DNA of 14,862 bases from NCBI GenBank assembly GCA_002309055.1, contig DBWO01000054.1:19804-34665 (forward strand), given 5' to 3'. Both the position numbers and the translations under genes were made by a program. This document shows, piece after piece, positions 1-6,520 of this stretch. Under the pieces are notes generated by a model. It saw only the letters and a program-made list of their open reading frames with translations. It did no database searches and was not told the origin of the DNA. The stretch is from Ruminococcaceae bacterium UBA1236 (GTDB lineage Bacteria; Bacillota; Clostridia; Oscillospirales; Acutalibacteraceae). Position 1 is the stretch's first letter. Every line of letters begins with the position of its first letter.

Positions 1-284
1 AATCCCGAGCCGAGCAGGATGTCGCACCCGCATTCGGCCGCCGTCTCAGCGCCGTCGAGGCATTCGGCCTCGGTGTATTCAACCACCTCAACGCAGGCGG
101 TTTTGCCGCATTCTTTCATATAGGAAATGAGCTTTTTCATTTCGCTTTTTTCAAGCGGCTTTTCTTTTATGCCCCAATACTTTGCTTTCGAGCCCTTGCA
201 TTCGTCAAATATGCGGTATGCGTCCGGCACGGTAAGGTCGTTTCTTGTAAGCATAACGATGAGCTCGGGGGAGGGTTTAGTCAT
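1..284 (-). CDS. Unrecognised protein, N-terminal 94 residues only
   Basis: This is an open frame running off the left edge. I read it directly from the minus strand: it starts at the ATG at 284-282 and begins MTKPSPELIVMLTRNDLTVP. A weak GGGAAG-type ribosome binding site lies about 8 nt upstream. The visible part alternates short hydrophobic strands (ELIVMLT, TACVEVVEY, CDILLGSG) with amphipathic helices (DAYRIFDECK, KSEMKKLISYMKECG, GAETAAECG). That pattern suggests the first beta-alpha units of a TIM-barrel-like fold, but this is inference and I do not recognise a named family. It lies 25 nt downstream of the nrnA-like gene on the same strand, so it may be the last member of the infB operon. 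In many Firmicutes this position holds truB or ribF, and this protein resembles neither. The rest of the gene is outside the window. Confidence 0.7.
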   Translation of the reverse strand, partial: MTKPSPELIVMLTRNDLTVPDAYRIFDECKGSKAKYWGIKEKPLEKSEMKKLISYMKECGKTACVEVVEYTEAECLDGAETAAECGCDILLGSG

Positions 285-309
285 AAGGTCATCTTCCCGT
301 GAATGAATT

Positions 310-1275
310 TCAGTCAATTCTGACCGAATCGATTTCTGCTTCGATTTCTTTGAGCACCATATTCATCGCCTTTTGCTTGGGCGCGTTTATTGTGCACGCC
401 GCGGCGCCCGCGTGACCGCCGCCGCCGAGACGACCGCAGATTTCGGATGCGTCAACGTCGCCGTTTGTCCTGAGGGAAATCTTGAATGAGCCGTCTTTCT
501 GCTCCTTCATGAGCACGCCAACAAGCACGCCTTCAACCTGCCTTGTAAGGTTTGCGATGCGCGCCGTTTCCGTTTCATCGGAGCCGGTTTTCTCATACAT
601 ATCTCTCGTGATGCAGATAACGGCGCATCTTTCGGAGAAATAAAATCTCATGTCGGCAAGCGCCATTCTCTCAAGCGCGGCGTAGCTCTTTGTCTTTGTC
701 TCAAAGAAGGTCTGCACCACCTTGAAGGTGTCCGCGCCTTTTTCAGCGAGCTTTGCGGCAATTTCAAATGTTCTCACCGTTGTGTTCACAAAGCGGAAAC
801 AGCCCGTGTCGGTCGAAACGCCCGTAAACAGGCAGGTGGCGATTATCGGAGTGATTTCAACGCCCATTTCGAGAATTACGTAATAAACGATTTCCGCGGC
901 GGACGCCGAATCAGGCTCAAGGCACACATTTTCGGCGTAGAGCACGTTTGATGTGTGATGGTCTATACAGAGCTCAACCTTGTCGCCGTAAAGGGCGTTA
1001 AACTCGGTGCCGAGCAGCTTATTGTCCGCGACATCCACGGCTACTATGTGCTCGGGCTCGAATTCGGGCATATCAAGGCCGCTGAAAAGGAAGTCATAAT
1101 CCTTGGTGAGCTTGTCACCGCATTTGATCATAACCTGCTTGCCCTTCGCTTTGAGCGCTCTCGCGAGAGCGGTTGCGCTGCCCACGGTGTCGCCGTCGGG
1201 CGAAATGTGGCAAAGCAAAAGGAATTTATCGTTTTTTAAGAGAAACTGCGCCGCTTCGGCAATGTTAATCATCAT
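310..1275 (-). CDS. nrnA: DHH/DHHA1 bifunctional oligoribonuclease / pAp phosphatase (NrnA type)
   Basis: This cytoplasmic Mn-dependent phosphoesterase would degrade 2-5 nt nanoRNAs and hydrolyse 3'-phosphoadenosine 5'-phosphate, as known for B. subtilis NrnA. The 321-residue length is typical. Using the start at 1275, the metal-binding motifs occur in family order: HISPDGD at 23-29, VDVAD with D81, DHH at 105-107, and GVSTDTG with D156. The C-terminal DHHA1 substrate-binding motif GGGGHAG is at 284-290. The frame stays open upstream to 1302, but I chose ATG at 1275 (or the adjacent 1272) because a GAGGAA box sits 7 nt upstream and family members begin close to this point. The first 11 nt overlap the end of rbfA, so translation is probably coupled. 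The rbfA-nrnA order is standard in Firmicutes. Function as NrnA rather than another DHH-family phosphodiesterase is likely but not certain. Confidence 0.92.
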   Translation of the reverse strand: MMINIAEAAQFLLKNDKFLLLCHISPDGDTVGSATALARALKAKGKQVMIKCGDKLTKDYDFLFSGLDMPEFEPEHIVAVDVADNKLLGTEFNALYGDKVELCIDHHTSNVLYAENVCLEPDSASAAEIVYYVILEMGVEITPIIATCLFTGVSTDTGCFRFVNTTVRTFEIAAKLAEKGADTFKVVQTFFETKTKSYAALERMALADMRFYFSERCAVICITRDMYEKTGSDETETARIANLTRQVEGVLVGVLMKEQKDGSFKISLRTNGDVDASEICGRLGGGGHAGAAACTINAPKQKAMNMVLKEIEAEIDSVRID

Positions 1276-1636
1276 TATTATTTTCCTCATCATCCCGCAC
1301 AATTGTGTTAAGGATGCCTGCTATTTTCAGGCCTTTTTCAATGGAATCGTCGGCTATGAATTTGAGCTCCGGGGTCTTGCGAAGGTGAAGCCGCTGCCCG
1401 ACCTCACGCCTTATGTAACCTGTGGCGTTTGTGAGACCTTTGACGGCAATTTTCGCTGTCTCAATACCCTCAAGAGCGCTTACGTATACTTTTGCGAACG
1501 AGGCATCGGAGCTCACATCAACGTTGACCACGGTCAGCATTTTATCCTGCACGCGAGGGTCCTTGAGTTCGCGGATTATCGCCGCGATTTCTCTTTTGAT
1601 GTCTTCCGACACTCTGTCTGTTTTATAACCTGCCAT
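1265..1636 (-). CDS. rbfA: 30S ribosome-binding factor A
   Basis: RbfA binds the 30S subunit near the 5' helix of 16S rRNA and assists late maturation and cold adaptation. At 123 residues it has normal family length and the expected single KH-like domain. Recognisable blocks are the N-terminal RVSEDIKREIAAII helix, the DPRV segment near residue 27, the strand pair TVVNVDVSSDASFAKVYVSA, and the C-terminal YIRREVGQRLHLRKTPEL...DDSIEKGLKI block that typifies RbfA. The tail is Asn/Asp-rich (EENNNDD). It starts 11 nt after infB, and its AGAGG ribosome binding site (1644-1648) touches the infB stop codon. Its own end overlaps the nrnA start. It belongs to the rimP-nusA-infB operon. I see nothing unusual. 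Confidence 0.96.
   Translation of the reverse strand: MAGYKTDRVSEDIKREIAAIIRELKDPRVQDKMLTVVNVDVSSDASFAKVYVSALEGIETAKIAVKGLTNATGYIRREVGQRLHLRKTPELKFIADDSIEKGLKIAGILNTIVRDDEENNNDD
1283..1288 (-). promoter_or_regulatory. Ribosome binding site deciding the nrnA start
   Basis: GAGGAA on the minus strand lies inside the last codons of rbfA, 7 nt before the ATG at 1275. The earlier in-frame ATGs at 1302, 1293 and 1290 lie upstream of or overlap this box, so it cannot serve them. It therefore supports a start at 1275 or 1272. Confidence 0.6.
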
Positions 1637-1647
1637 TGCTTAACCTC

Positions 1648-4203
1648 TTAATCTCTGTATTCCTCGGTGATGTAGAACTCAAAGATGTCGCCCTCTTTGA
1701 TATCGTTGAATTTCTCAAGACCGATACCGCAGTCAAAGCCCGACGCTACTTCTTTCACATCGTCCTTGAAACGGCGCAGGGAGGCAATCTCGTCATCGGC
1801 GACAACTATGCCGTCGCGCACTACTCTTACCTTGGCGTTTCTTGTAACCTTGCCGCTTGTTACATGGCAGCCGGCAACATTGCCCACGGAGGAGATTCTG
1901 ACAATCTGGCGGATTTCCGCTTTACCGATGTCAACATCCCTGAATTTGGGCGCGAGCATGCCCTTGATAGCGGCTTCTATCTCGTTAATGCAGTCATAGA
2001 TAACTCTGTAGCATCTGATTTCAACGCTGTCACGCTCCGCGTTTTCGGAGGCGACGGAGTCGGGCCTTACGTTAAAGCCGACTATAATAGCGTTTGACGC
2101 TGTGGCAAGCATAACGTCGCTCTCATTGATTGCGCCGACGCCGGAGTGGATAACTTTTACTCTGACCTCATCGTTTGAAAGCTTCACAAGGCTCTGTTTA
2201 ACGGCTTCCGCCGAGCCCTGAACGTCTGCTTTGATGATTATGTTAAGATCTTTGAGCTCGCCCTCTTTGATTGAATCGAAAAGGTTTTCGAGCGTAACCT
2301 TCTGGTATTCTTTGAACTGCTCTTCCTTTGCCTTGTTCTTTCTCTGCTCAACAAGTTCTCTCGCGAGGCGCTCGTCGTTAACGGCGTCAAAGGCGTCGCC
2401 TGCCTGGGGCACTTCCGCGAGACCCATGATTTCAACGGGTACGGAGGGGCCTGCCTGGTTAACCTTTCTGCCCTTGTCATCCGTCATAACCCTGACTCTG
2501 CCTACGGCCGTGCCGGCAACGATAATGTCGCCCGATTTGAGAGTGCCGTTCTGAACAAGCAGGGTGGAGATGGGGCCTCTGCCCTTGTCAAGCCTTGCCT
2601 CGATAACAACGCCCTTCGCGCGGCGGTTCGGGTTTGCTTTGAGCTCCTGCATTTCGGAAACGAGCAGGATGGATTCGAGCAGCTTGTCAATGCCCTGCTT
2701 TGTGAGAGCGGAAACGGGAACGCAGATTGTTTCGCCGCCCCATTCTTCGGGAACGAGCTCGTATTCTGTGAGCTGCTGAAGCACTCTGTCGGGATTCGCG
2801 GCGGGTTTATCCATCTTGTTGATGGCAACTATAATCTGAACGCCTGCCGCCTTGGCGTGGTTGATTGCTTCTATAGTCTGGGGCATAATGCCGTCGTCCG
2901 CCGCGACTACGAGCACGGCGATATCCGTGGCCATCGCGCCTCTGAGACGCATTGACGTGAAAGCTGCGTGACCGGGAGTGTCAAGGAAGGTGATGTTTTC
3001 ACCGTTTACATTCACTCTGTAAGCGCCTATGTGCTGAGTGATGCCGCCTGCCTCGCCGGCGGTTACGGATGTGTTTCTGATAGCGTCGAGAATTGAGGTT
3101 TTACCGTGGTCAACGTGACCCATAACAACCACAACGGGGTCTCTGCGCTCAAGCGCCGCCTCATCGTCTTCGCTGTCGTCAATAATCATATCCTCGATTG
3201 TGACAACCACAAGCTTCTCCGCCTTAGCGCCGAGTTCCTCGGCAACGATAGCGGCCGTTTCGTAGTCAAGCACATCGTTGATTGTTGCCATCTGACCGAG
3301 TGAGAAGAGCTTTTTTATAACTTCCGCGGCGGTCATCTTGAGCATGGAAGCAAGCTCGCCCACGGTGATTTCCTCGGGTATCTTGAGCTGAAGCTGGGGC
3401 TTTTTCGCTCTTTCGGCGGCGATTCTCTCAAGTCTCTCTTTTTCTGTCTCGCGCCTTGCGGGACGGTTGCCCTGCTTTCTGTACTGCTTGCTCTTCTGAT
3501 TTATCTTCTGCTTTGAGGGGCCTCTCTCCATCGCGCTTGCGGATGAAGCGGGGGCAATTCTCTCATATTTCTCGTTGTATTTCTCAAGGTCAACGTTGTT
3601 GCTTCTCAGGTCAACGGTTGTCTGCTCGCCCTTGGTTCTGGGCTGAGCGACCTTGTCCTCTTTCTTCTTTTCGGGCTTGCGGTTATTCTGAGGCATAACG
3701 GGCATCTTGGGTGCCTTGGGCTTTCTGGGGTCCTTGGCGGCGGGCTTTTCTTCTTTTGCCTCTGCCTTGGGTTTTGCCTCTTCCGCGGCCTTCGTATCTT
3801 TCTTTGCCGGAGTTTCTTCTTTGCTTTCCGCTTTCTTCGCGGTCTTCGGCTTTTTCTCTTCCTCAGCCGGCTTTTCTTCCCCGGTTTTCTTTGCTGTTTT
3901 CTTTGCCGTCTTGGGCTTTTCTTCCTCTTTCTTTTCCTCTGCTTTTGCCTCTTCCTCTTTTGCGGGCTTCTCCTCGGCTGCTTCTGCGCCGGCCGGTTTT
4001 GAGGTGAGCTCAAAATAGGCGTCAAGGTTTTCAACACTGTATGCTTTGGTGTAGTGCTCAAAAATCATATTGAGCTCATCCATCTCGAGCAGGGAAGTGC
4101 GCGCCTTTTTGCCTTCAAAATATTTGCCGAGCAGCTCGATTATCTCATTCGGTTTTACGCCGAGATCTTTCGCTGCGTCTGAAACTTTGTATTTATTAAT
4201 CAT
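1648..4203 (-). CDS. infB: Translation initiation factor IF-2
   Basis: IF2 is the GTPase that brings initiator fMet-tRNA to the 30S subunit and promotes subunit joining. Residues 1-50 form a first IF2_N module (INKYKVSDAAKDLGVKPNEIIELL). Residues about 70-180 are a low-complexity Lys/Glu/Ala/Pro linker. A second IF2_N module lies at about 278-325 (EEITVGELASMLKM). The GTPase domain carries G1 GHVDHGKT (362-369), G2 GGITQHIG (386-393), G3 DTPGH (408-412), G4 NKMD (462-465) and G5 SAL (498-500). Domain II, domain III and the fMet-tRNA-binding C-terminal domain follow and end normally. At 851 residues it falls within the long bacterial range. The start ATG overlaps the ylxQ stop as ATGA, with a strong AGGAGGAGG ribosome binding site 7 nt upstream inside ylxQ, so the two are translationally coupled. 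The opposite strand carries long spurious frames because of the biased linker codons. Confidence 0.98.
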   Translation of the reverse strand: MINKYKVSDAAKDLGVKPNEIIELLGKYFEGKKARTSLLEMDELNMIFEHYTKAYSVENLDAYFELTSKPAGAEAAEEKPAKEEEAKAEEKKEEEKPKTAKKTAKKTGEEKPAEEEKKPKTAKKAESKEETPAKKDTKAAEEAKPKAEAKEEKPAAKDPRKPKAPKMPVMPQNNRKPEKKKEDKVAQPRTKGEQTTVDLRSNNVDLEKYNEKYERIAPASSASAMERGPSKQKINQKSKQYRKQGNRPARRETEKERLERIAAERAKKPQLQLKIPEEITVGELASMLKMTAAEVIKKLFSLGQMATINDVLDYETAAIVAEELGAKAEKLVVVTIEDMIIDDSEDDEAALERRDPVVVVMGHVDHGKTSILDAIRNTSVTAGEAGGITQHIGAYRVNVNGENITFLDTPGHAAFTSMRLRGAMATDIAVLVVAADDGIMPQTIEAINHAKAAGVQIIVAINKMDKPAANPDRVLQQLTEYELVPEEWGGETICVPVSALTKQGIDKLLESILLVSEMQELKANPNRRAKGVVIEARLDKGRGPISTLLVQNGTLKSGDIIVAGTAVGRVRVMTDDKGRKVNQAGPSVPVEIMGLAEVPQAGDAFDAVNDERLARELVEQRKNKAKEEQFKEYQKVTLENLFDSIKEGELKDLNIIIKADVQGSAEAVKQSLVKLSNDEVRVKVIHSGVGAINESDVMLATASNAIIVGFNVRPDSVASENAERDSVEIRCYRVIYDCINEIEAAIKGMLAPKFRDVDIGKAEIRQIVRISSVGNVAGCHVTSGKVTRNAKVRVVRDGIVVADDEIASLRRFKDDVKEVASGFDCGIGLEKFNDIKEGDIFEFYITEEYRD

Positions 4204-4529
4204 TCGATGTCCTCCTCCTGTGTGTCAATTGCTTTAAGCATCGCTTCGGCAAACCCTCTGTCGTTTACCGTGAGCACTGCGGACCTCAGGCCCGTTGCTT
4301 TTCCGATTTCGTCCATATCTGCTTTGACTGTAAGAATGCGCGCGCTGTTTTTGCTCAGCCCGCATTCCCTTCCGATTTCCTTTCTCAGGCGCTCTGATGA
4401 ATCACTGCTTAAAACGCATAAGTGCGCTTTGTGATTTCTGATTGAATCCACCGAGCTGTCATGTCCGCAGCTGAGTTTCCCGGCTTTGCGGCACATTCCG
4501 AGCAGAGAGAGGAATTTACTTTCATTCAT
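4200..4529 (-). CDS. ylxQ: L7Ae-like RNA-binding protein YlxQ
   Basis: This 109-residue protein belongs to the L7Ae/L30e/YlxQ family of kink-turn RNA binders. The N-terminal KFLSLLGMCRKAGKLSCGHD block and the following alpha/beta pattern (HLCVLSSDSSERLRKEI) are typical. Its cellular role is poorly defined, and its conserved place between ylxR and infB suggests work on ribosomal or operon RNA. The frame is open further upstream to 4646, but that stretch overlaps ylxR by more than 120 nt and encodes arginine-rich residues unlike the family. I take ATG at 4529, which gives MNESKFLSLLGM. It overlaps the ylxR stop by 8 nt, with a GGAGGA box 11 nt upstream. Its end overlaps infB (ATGA). Family assignment is confident; the exact function is unknown. 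Confidence 0.88.
   Translation of the reverse strand: MNESKFLSLLGMCRKAGKLSCGHDSSVDSIRNHKAHLCVLSSDSSERLRKEIGRECGLSKNSARILTVKADMDEIGKATGLRSAVLTVNDRGFAEAMLKAIDTQEEDIE
4211..4220 (-). promoter_or_regulatory. Strong infB ribosome binding site within ylxQ
   Basis: CAGGAGGAGG on the minus strand ends 7 nt before the infB ATG and lies inside the last codons of ylxQ. It also forces the acidic QEEDIE tail of YlxQ. Its strength fits the need to make IF2 in large amounts. Confidence 0.7.
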
Positions 4530-4791
4530 TTTCCAGCTCTTCCTCCAGTCGTGTGAAAATCGCGTCGGGTATTTCGCAGGAAAATGCTTTCTGCAGCCTC
4601 TTTGCCTTTCTCGCTTTTTCAAGGCATTCCTTGCTGCGGCACACATATGCGCCTCTGCCGGGCTTCTTGCCCACTGTGTCTATTGATATTTCGCCTTCAG
4701 GGCTTCTCACAACTCTTACAAGCTCTTTCTTGGGCTTCATTTCGTTGCACCCTGTGCATTTTCTCATCGGAACACTTCGACGTACAGCCAT
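4522..4791 (-). CDS. ylxR: YlxR / RnpM family RNA-binding protein
   Basis: This 89-residue basic protein has the YlxR signature: RKCTGCNEMKPKKELVRVVR near the N terminus, then the central GRGAYVC block and a CLEKARKAKRLQKAF helix. YlxR binds RNA. In B. subtilis it has been renamed RnpM because it binds and modulates RNase P, and an earlier proposal was a nucleoid-associated regulator. The start at 4791 is supported by AAGGAG 9 nt upstream (4801-4806). A second Met at 4767 also matches where shorter homologs begin but has a worse ribosome binding site. The acidic C terminus (EEELENE) is encoded by the segment that supplies the ylxQ ribosome binding site. It follows nusA by 20 nt in the same operon. 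Confidence 0.93.
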   Translation of the reverse strand: MAVRRSVPMRKCTGCNEMKPKKELVRVVRSPEGEISIDTVGKKPGRGAYVCRSKECLEKARKAKRLQKAFSCEIPDAIFTRLEEELENE

Positions 4792-4811
4792 AGGTTGATA
4801 CTCCTTAAAAA

Positions 4812-5876
4812 TCAGTCGTCAAAATTGATTACGGGTTCTTCGAATTCGGGGTTGATGTCTATTTTCCAGCCGGTCAGTCTCGCGGCAAGGCGGGCGTTCT
4901 GACCCTTGTTGCCGATTGCGAGTGAAAGCTGATTGTTCGGAACGATAACTCTGCAGCTTTTTTCCTCTTCGCTGAGTATCTCAACCGAGATAACATCCGC
5001 GGGAGCGAGAGCGGCGGCAACATATTTTGCCGGGTCTTCGTTGTAATTGATAACGTCAAGCTTTTCGCCGCCGAGCGCGTCAACGATGTTGTTGATTCTC
5101 TGGCCTCTCTGGCCGATACACGCGCCGACAGGGTCAACGTTTTCATCGGAGGAGTAAACGGCTATCTTGCTTCTTGAGCCGGCCTCACGGGCAATTGACA
5201 TAATCTCAACCGTGCCGTCAACTATCTCGGGCACCTCAACCTCAAGCAGCCTTCTTACAAGGCCGGGGTGAGTTCTGGAAATCTTTGCCTTGGGGCCTTT
5301 CGCTCCCTCAACAACTTCCGTAACGTAAACCTTTGTGTATTCGCCCTCTCTGAGCACGTCCGTGGGAATCTGCTCATTTCTGGGAAGGCGCTCAACAACC
5401 TTGCCGATTTCGAGGAAGGCATCGAGAGTGTCGGGGTCAACCCTGATGATTTTACAGGTGGCAAGCTCCTGATTCTTTTCCTGGAGCTCCTGTCTCTTGC
5501 GCTCTGTCTCGGCGTCGCCTATATTCTGGCGCAGAAGGTGCTTGCCCTTGACTGCCGCTATACGGCTGACTTCCTTGGTGTTGAGCTCGATATCGATTGT
5601 GTCGCCCACATTGATTCTTTTTCTTATTTTTTTCGCGTCTTCAAGAGAAATCTCTTCTATGTCGTCTTCTACCGTGTCAACAACTCTCTTGCGAACGAAA
5701 ATCTTGAGTGTGCTTTTTTCGGGGTTTATATCGCAGAAAACGATGTCTCTTTCACCGTAGTCTCTCTTTACCGATGTTATGATTGATTTTGAGATTGCCT
5801 CGTAGAGGGCCTCAACGGGCACACCCTTCTCCTGCGCCATAGCGGCGACAGCTTCAAAAAATTCTGCGTTTTTCAT
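4812..5876 (-). CDS. nusA: Transcription termination/antitermination factor NusA
   Basis: NusA binds RNA polymerase near the RNA exit channel, prolongs pausing, stimulates intrinsic termination and takes part in rRNA antitermination. Its 354 residues contain the N-terminal RNAP-binding domain (about 1-125), an S1 domain (about 136-200), KH1 with GACIGQRG (251-258), and KH2 with IGNKGQNARLAARLTGWKIDI (321-341). As in other Firmicutes it lacks the C-terminal acidic repeats of E. coli NusA. It begins 20 nt after rimP with AAAGGA 11 nt upstream of the ATG. The operon promoter lies before rimP, and a terminator-like hairpin sits in that leader. This places NusA in position to act on its own transcription. 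Confidence 0.98.
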   Translation of the reverse strand: MKNAEFFEAVAAMAQEKGVPVEALYEAISKSIITSVKRDYGERDIVFCDINPEKSTLKIFVRKRVVDTVEDDIEEISLEDAKKIRKRINVGDTIDIELNTKEVSRIAAVKGKHLLRQNIGDAETERKRQELQEKNQELATCKIIRVDPDTLDAFLEIGKVVERLPRNEQIPTDVLREGEYTKVYVTEVVEGAKGPKAKISRTHPGLVRRLLEVEVPEIVDGTVEIMSIAREAGSRSKIAVYSSDENVDPVGACIGQRGQRINNIVDALGGEKLDVINYNEDPAKYVAAALAPADVISVEILSEEEKSCRVIVPNNQLSLAIGNKGQNARLAARLTGWKIDINPEFEEPVINFDD

Positions 5877-5896
5877 TTTCCTGTCAGTCCTTTCTT

Positions 5897-6373
5897 TCAG
5901 TCGTCAAAATCATCCAGGCGGATATATGAAGTTTCTTTTTTTTCTATGTTCATCGCGCTGCCGTCCTCAAGGCGAAGCACTATGCTGTTGCCGTCACAGC
6001 TTTCCAGTACGCCGGTGTATTCGCGCTTGCCTTCAACAGGCCTTATGAATTTCACTTTTATGTCTGCGCCCGTAAACTTTTCGAAATGCTCGGGTCTCGT
6101 GAGGTCTCTCTCAAGACCGGGGGAGGAAACCTCAAAGCAGTAGCTCTGCTCAATGGGGTCAAGCTCGTCGAGCGGGCCGTCGAGCGCCTTGCTCATATTC
6201 TCGCAGTCGTTGATGTTTACGCCGCCCTCTTTGTCGATGAAAACTCTGAGGAACCAGTCGGCCCCTTCCTTGACAAAGCGTACATCCCATATCTCAAGGC
6301 CGAGCTGTTCGGCTATTGGCGCGGCGATTTCCCACACTGCGGCGGACACGTTTCCGCCTTTTCCTTTAGCCAT
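5897..6373 (-). CDS. rimP: Ribosome maturation factor RimP
   Basis: RimP binds free 30S subunits and is needed for proper 30S assembly. The 158-residue protein has the two expected parts. The first is an N-terminal alpha/beta domain with WDVRFVKEGADWFLRVFIDK and the conserved DCENMSKALDGPLDELDPI block, ending at the signature EVSSPGLERDLTRPEHF (about 83-99). The second is an SH3-like C-terminal domain (KFIRPVEGKREYTGVLESC...). It is the first gene of the operon. Its AAGGAG box (6381-6386) is 7 nt before the ATG and just downstream of the leader hairpin. Placing rimP ahead of nusA is standard in bacteria. I see no anomalies. Confidence 0.96.
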   Translation of the reverse strand: MAKGKGGNVSAAVWEIAAPIAEQLGLEIWDVRFVKEGADWFLRVFIDKEGGVNINDCENMSKALDGPLDELDPIEQSYCFEVSSPGLERDLTRPEHFEKFTGADIKVKFIRPVEGKREYTGVLESCDGNSIVLRLEDGSAMNIEKKETSYIRLDDFDD

Positions 6374-6392
6374 CTTATCACTCCTTCATTGC

Positions 6393-6430
6393 AAAAACAA
6401 AAGAGCAGGTTTCCCTACTCCTTTGCTTCT
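6393..6430 (-). terminator. Leader hairpin with U-rich tail: likely NusA-responsive attenuator
   Basis: On the minus strand, arms 6430-6414 and 6409-6393 pair over 17 consecutive base pairs around a GAAA tetraloop (6413-6410). Four of the pairs are G-U wobbles valid only for RNA of this strand; on the plus strand they would be A-C mismatches. The GC-rich core is GGAGUAGG with CCUGCUCU, followed by the U-rich run UUUUGUUUUU (6402-6393). This is the layout of a weak intrinsic terminator. It lies between the rimP-operon promoter and the rimP start, about 15-50 nt after the expected transcription start. B. subtilis NusA is reported to autoregulate through a NusA-dependent terminator in the leader of this same operon. 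I infer the same role here. Confidence 0.72.
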
Positions 6431-6450
6431 TACTATTCTTACCGTAGCAG

Positions 6451-6479
6451 ATTATACTACTCTTTTTTTATAAAATCAA
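6451..6479 (-). promoter_or_regulatory. Sigma-A-type promoter of the rimP-nusA-infB operon
   Basis: The minus strand reads TTGATT (6479-6474), a 17-nt spacer, then a perfect TATAAT (6456-6451). Transcription would start near 6445-6443, giving a leader of about 70 nt before rimP that contains the hairpin at 6393-6430. The region is A/T-rich compared with its neighbours, as expected for a promoter. Confidence 0.8.
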
Positions 6480-6520
6480 GTCTTTTTTAAGAAAAAGCCA
6501 ATAAATTACGGGGTTTCCGT

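Noticed and set aside
1276..1302. Upstream start for the nrnA-like gene (MCGMMRKIIM...)
   Set aside because: It would overlap rbfA further and has no ribosome binding site; GAGGAA is placed correctly for 1275.
3707..4018. Plus-strand frames opposite the infB linker giving Ser/Phe/Ala-rich proteins
   Set aside because: These are the mirror of Lys/Glu/Ala codons in the IF2 low-complexity linker, with no ribosome binding site or family match.
4530..4646. N-terminal extension of YlxQ
   Set aside because: It lies wholly inside ylxR, is arginine-rich and unlike the family. The start at 4529 fits family length.
6495..6520. Possible terminator after the M23-SpoIID gene (ACGG/CCGT hairpin before AATTTATT)
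   Set aside because: The stem is only 4 bp with a weak T-run, so I do not claim a terminator; some read-through into the rimP leader is possible.
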